Shown here one piece after another: positions 61,488-64,000 of a stretch of 64,000 nucleotides of DNA (the stretch's first letter is position 1; each line of letters starts with the position of its first letter). This DNA comes from Trabulsiella odontotermitis (GTDB taxonomy: Bacteria > Pseudomonadota > Gammaproteobacteria > Enterobacterales > Enterobacteriaceae): positions 236,732-300,731 of the forward strand of contig NZ_LIFX01000010.1 of assembly GCF_001297775.1 (NCBI RefSeq). Reading direction: 5' to 3'. Under the pieces are notes generated by a model. The model saw only the letters and a list, made by a program, of their open reading frames with translations. It was not told the origin of the DNA and did no database searches. Made by a program: the position numbers and the translations under genes.

Positions 61488-64000
61488 ATGGGAACCAATA
61501 TAATTACATTAGTCATTTACAATGATACTCAAGCGAAGAGTCGAATGCTTTCTGCCAGTAGTGATCGTGCTATTAAGGTTAAACCAACCTCTGGTAATAA
61601 GTATTTGTTAAAGAATGTCAATGATGATTTTGCACCAGAAAATATTACACTTAAGCGCGTTGGAAAAGCGTTGCATGTTATTCAGGAAGGGGATACTCAA
61701 CCAAGCATTATTATCGAGGATTACTTTGATGGTGATCCTAATAATCAGGTGCTGCTGGGCATGGCGGAAGATGGTCAGTTGTATGCCTACGTCCCCTTAT
61801 CCGGAGAAGGTTACGACACCGGCTATCTGATTGCTGATGGCAATCTGTCACCAGTTGCCCTGGGCGGTGAGCCTATGGGCCCCGGTAGCGGTATCTTTTC
61901 TGCTCCCGGTGATGATGACGACTCCTTATTTGGCTTGCTGGGCTTCTTGGCAACTGCTACCTCGATGGGTATCGGTGCTGCCATTGCCATGAACGATGAT
62001 GACAACAGAGATAATGGCGACCATGTTGCACCCGACAAACCAGCCATTGGTGACACCGTCGATGACGTCGGCTCTATCAAAGGCCCTCTGAAGAGCGGCG
62101 ATGTCACCGATGACAGCGCGCCAACCCTGAGTGGTCGCGGCGAGCCCGGTGATACTATTCATATTTACGACAACGGCAAAGAGATCGGCTCGGTTAAAGT
62201 CGGTGATGATGGCAAGTGGACCTACACGCCAGAGAAACCGCTGGATGACGGTAAACACGACCTCACCGTCGCGGAAGAAGATCCCTCCGGCAACATTAGT
62301 CCCCCTTCTGATCCCATCGTGATTACCGTTGACACTGTTCCACCAAACGCACCCACCCTTCAACACGTGATTGATAAGGTGGGTGCTGTCGTTGGTGAAG
62401 TTAACCAGAATGGCTGGACCGACGATACCCGCCCGGAAATGAGCGGTACCGGTGAACCGGGCGCCACCATCACCATTTACGATAACGGCAAAGCTATCGG
62501 TCAGACCGAAGTGAACGCCGATGGTCGCTGGTATTTCAAACCGACCGCAGACCTGGCGGATGGCAACCATGACATCACCGTCACCCAGACGGACAAAGCC
62601 GGTAACGTCAGCGATCCTTCCCCGATTCGTGACTTTAACGTCATTACTGGCGCACCTGAAAAACCTGAGCAGCCAGATGTTCTTGATAATACCGGCCCGA
62701 AGACAGGCCCGCTGGATTCAGGCGATGTGACTGACGAGACTAAACCGACCTTTAACGGTGAAGGTACGCCAGGTAACGTCATCATCATCAAAGATAACGA
62801 TGAAGTGATTGGTTCTACCATCGTTGACGACGATGGTAAGTGGACCTTCACGCCGACTGACGATCTGGACGAAGGCGAGCATGAACTGGAAGTCAGTGAG
62901 CAGGATAAAGCGGGCAACATCAGCGATCCTTCTGACCCGATTCAGATTGTGGTAGATACCACGCCACCGGCAAAACCTGACGTAGCGAATGCGCTGGATG
63001 ATAACGATCCGATCACTGGTAAGATTCAGGACGGTGGCGTCACTGACGATTCCAGACCGACCTTCAGCGGCGGCGGCGAACCGGGTGATACCATCACCAT
63101 TTATGACGGCGATGAAATCCTGGGCACCACTGTTATTGACGATGACGGTAAGTGGTCATTCACTCCGGGCGAACCGCTGGACGATGGCGACCACAGCATT
63201 ACAGTGACCCAAACCGACCTGGCAGGAAATACCAGCGAACCTTCTGATTCGCTGGATTTTGGCGTTGATACGACTCCGCCAGAAGCAGGCGAAGATGTAC
63301 TGAAAATTACAGGGGTTGCAGATAACGTTGGCGATCAGCAGGGTAATGTGGCCAGCGGTGAAATCACCGATGACAGCCAGCCTGCGATCACCGGTATTGG
63401 TGAAGCGGGTAATACCGTATTTGTTTACAGTACCGACGCAGCAGGGAAACACCTGATTGGCTCGGCGGTGGTTGACAGCACCGGTAACTGGAGTATGACC
63501 CCGGATGCACCGCTGCTGGAAGGGCTGAACGGCCTGACCCTGGAAACCCAGGATCCGGCGGGCAACCGCATTGCCGGTGAAGCGCCGTCCTATGACATCA
63601 CCCTGCTGATCCCGACCGGCACCGAGCCGGCGATCACCAGCGTGGTGGATAACAGTGAACCGCATACCGGCGCGCTGCAGAAAGGCGAAGCCACCAACGA
63701 CAACACCCCGACCCTGAACGGTAGCGCTGCACCGGGCGACATCGTCACCATTAAAGACGGCAGCACGGTACTCGGCTCGGTCACCGCTGACAGCAACGGC
63801 AAGTGGACCTTCACGCCGGACACGGCGCTGGCAGATGGCAACCACAGTTTTGCCGTCACCGCCACCGATCCGGCAGGCAACCACAAGGGCAGCGGCAGCT
63901 TCCCGATCGTTATCGACACCGGCGCACCGGCTGCCAGTGACGTGGCAGCGAACGACGACGTGGGCGATGTCACCGGTACCGTGAATGACGGCGACACCAC
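61488..64000 (+). CDS. BapA-like giant repetitive adhesin, 3' end outside window
   Basis: ATG at 61488 (AAGGG upstream); the frame stays open for 837 codons to the edge. Residues about 1-130 resemble the prefix domain of BapA-type type I secreted adhesins (KPTSGNKYLLKNVNDDFAPE, then VIQEGDTQPSIIIEDYF), followed by an acidic Gly-rich linker with a hydrophobic patch. From about residue 180 there are six complete bacterial Ig-like repeats of about 95-105 residues and the start of a seventh, each with GEPGDTIHIYDNG- and DGKWTYTPE-like motifs and D-x-D calcium-type loops. Such proteins are exported by a type I system and mediate biofilm or surface binding. The secretion signal and transporter genes must lie outside. 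GC content jumps after about 61740. Confidence 0.85.
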   Translation, partial: MGTNIITLVIYNDTQAKSRMLSASSDRAIKVKPTSGNKYLLKNVNDDFAPENITLKRVGKALHVIQEGDTQPSIIIEDYFDGDPNNQVLLGMAEDGQLYAYVPLSGEGYDTGYLIADGNLSPVALGGEPMGPGSGIFSAPGDDDDSLFGLLGFLATATSMGIGAAIAMNDDDNRDNGDHVAPDKPAIGDTVDDVGSIKGPLKSGDVTDDSAPTLSGRGEPGDTIHIYDNGKEIGSVKVGDDGKWTYTPEKPLDDGKHDLTVAEEDPSGNISPPSDPIVITVDTVPPNAPTLQHVIDKVGAVVGEVNQNGWTDDTRPEMSGTGEPGATITIYDNGKAIGQTEVNADGRWYFKPTADLADGNHDITVTQTDKAGNVSDPSPIRDFNVITGAPEKPEQPDVLDNTGPKTGPLDSGDVTDETKPTFNGEGTPGNVIIIKDNDEVIGSTIVDDDGKWTFTPTDDLDEGEHELEVSEQDKAGNISDPSDPIQIVVDTTPPAKPDVANALDDNDPITGKIQDGGVTDDSRPTFSGGGEPGDTITIYDGDEILGTTVIDDDGKWSFTPGEPLDDGDHSITVTQTDLAGNTSEPSDSLDFGVDTTPPEAGEDVLKITGVADNVGDQQGNVASGEITDDSQPAITGIGEAGNTVFVYSTDAAGKHLIGSAVVDSTGNWSMTPDAPLLEGLNGLTLETQDPAGNRIAGEAPSYDITLLIPTGTEPAITSVVDNSEPHTGALQKGEATNDNTPTLNGSAAPGDIVTIKDGSTVLGSVTADSNGKWTFTPDTALADGNHSFAVTATDPAGNHKGSGSFPIVIDTGAPAASDVAANDDVGDVTGTVNDGDT

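Noticed and set aside
61823..64000. Several long minus-strand open frames opposite the adhesin
   Set aside because: They follow from GC-rich repeat codons of the plus-strand gene, have no ribosome sites and share the repeat periodicity.
1..64000. tRNA, rRNA and CRISPR arrays
   Set aside because: No cloverleaf, rRNA segment or regularly spaced direct repeats with unique spacers were seen; absence is by eye only and small tRNA-like fragments could be missed.

Overview
The window looks like chromosome from an Enterobacteriaceae species close to Escherichia, Citrobacter or Salmonella. This rests on recognisable dosC/dosP, yegP and pqqU, a MarT/FidL-type pair, a DcuB relic and IS2/IS66-type relics. 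No rRNA, tRNA or CRISPR array was seen. Much of it is AT-rich accessory DNA with long stretches of gene remnants, so gene density is low.

Layout. (1) 1-13 kb is a mobile defence-type island: a truncated DUF6387-like gene, a DUF4062 protein, a two-gene CBASS-like operon (CD-NTase plus SLATT membrane protein, minus strand), a zinc-ribbon/membrane pair, an AlpA-like regulator, and three overlapping tyrosine recombinase genes followed by a small coiled-coil gene. (2) 13-18.6 kb holds small unknown genes and a minus-strand cluster (including a lipoprotein) whose three members all appear frameshifted. (3) 18.9-24 kb carries an Aer-like receptor and a second chemoreceptor with a C-terminal NWETF tail and a near-consensus sigma-28 promoter. 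(4) 25-27 kb has a FabZ-like hotdog protein, a spermidine-synthase-like protein and a ribbon-helix-helix protein. (5) 27-34 kb is a decayed mobilisation region: relaxase, MobC-like protein, oriT-like palindrome, an IS605-type MITE-like element and an IS2 relic. (6) 34-43 kb holds yegP, an orphan PilV-like prepilin, pqqU with a PQQ-dependent soluble glucose dehydrogenase, and a pirin with a divergent broken LysR gene. (7) 43-54 kb is a graveyard of relics (IS66, inverse autotransporter, dcuB, pduL) with a few intact small genes: a LuxR-type regulator, a DUF2913 protein, a CPCC protein and a CaiF/GrlA-type regulator. (8) 54-64 kb holds dosC-dosP, a MarT-like/FidL-like pair, and the start of a very large BapA-like repetitive adhesin that runs off the right edge.

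How genes work together. The CD-NTase and SLATT genes overlap and would form a minimal nucleotide-signalled defence unit. PqqU would import scavenged PQQ that the adjacent periplasmic dehydrogenase needs. DosC makes and DosP breaks cyclic-di-GMP, both with a haem oxygen sensor whose ligands are conserved. The MarT/FidL-type pair lies next to the adhesin gene in a way that recalls MarT control of an adhesin in Salmonella.

Caveat. Many genes are broken by single-base indels, several in homopolymers (A or G runs). From sequence alone I cannot tell real decay from assembly error. All family assignments are from memory of the families; no database search was run.
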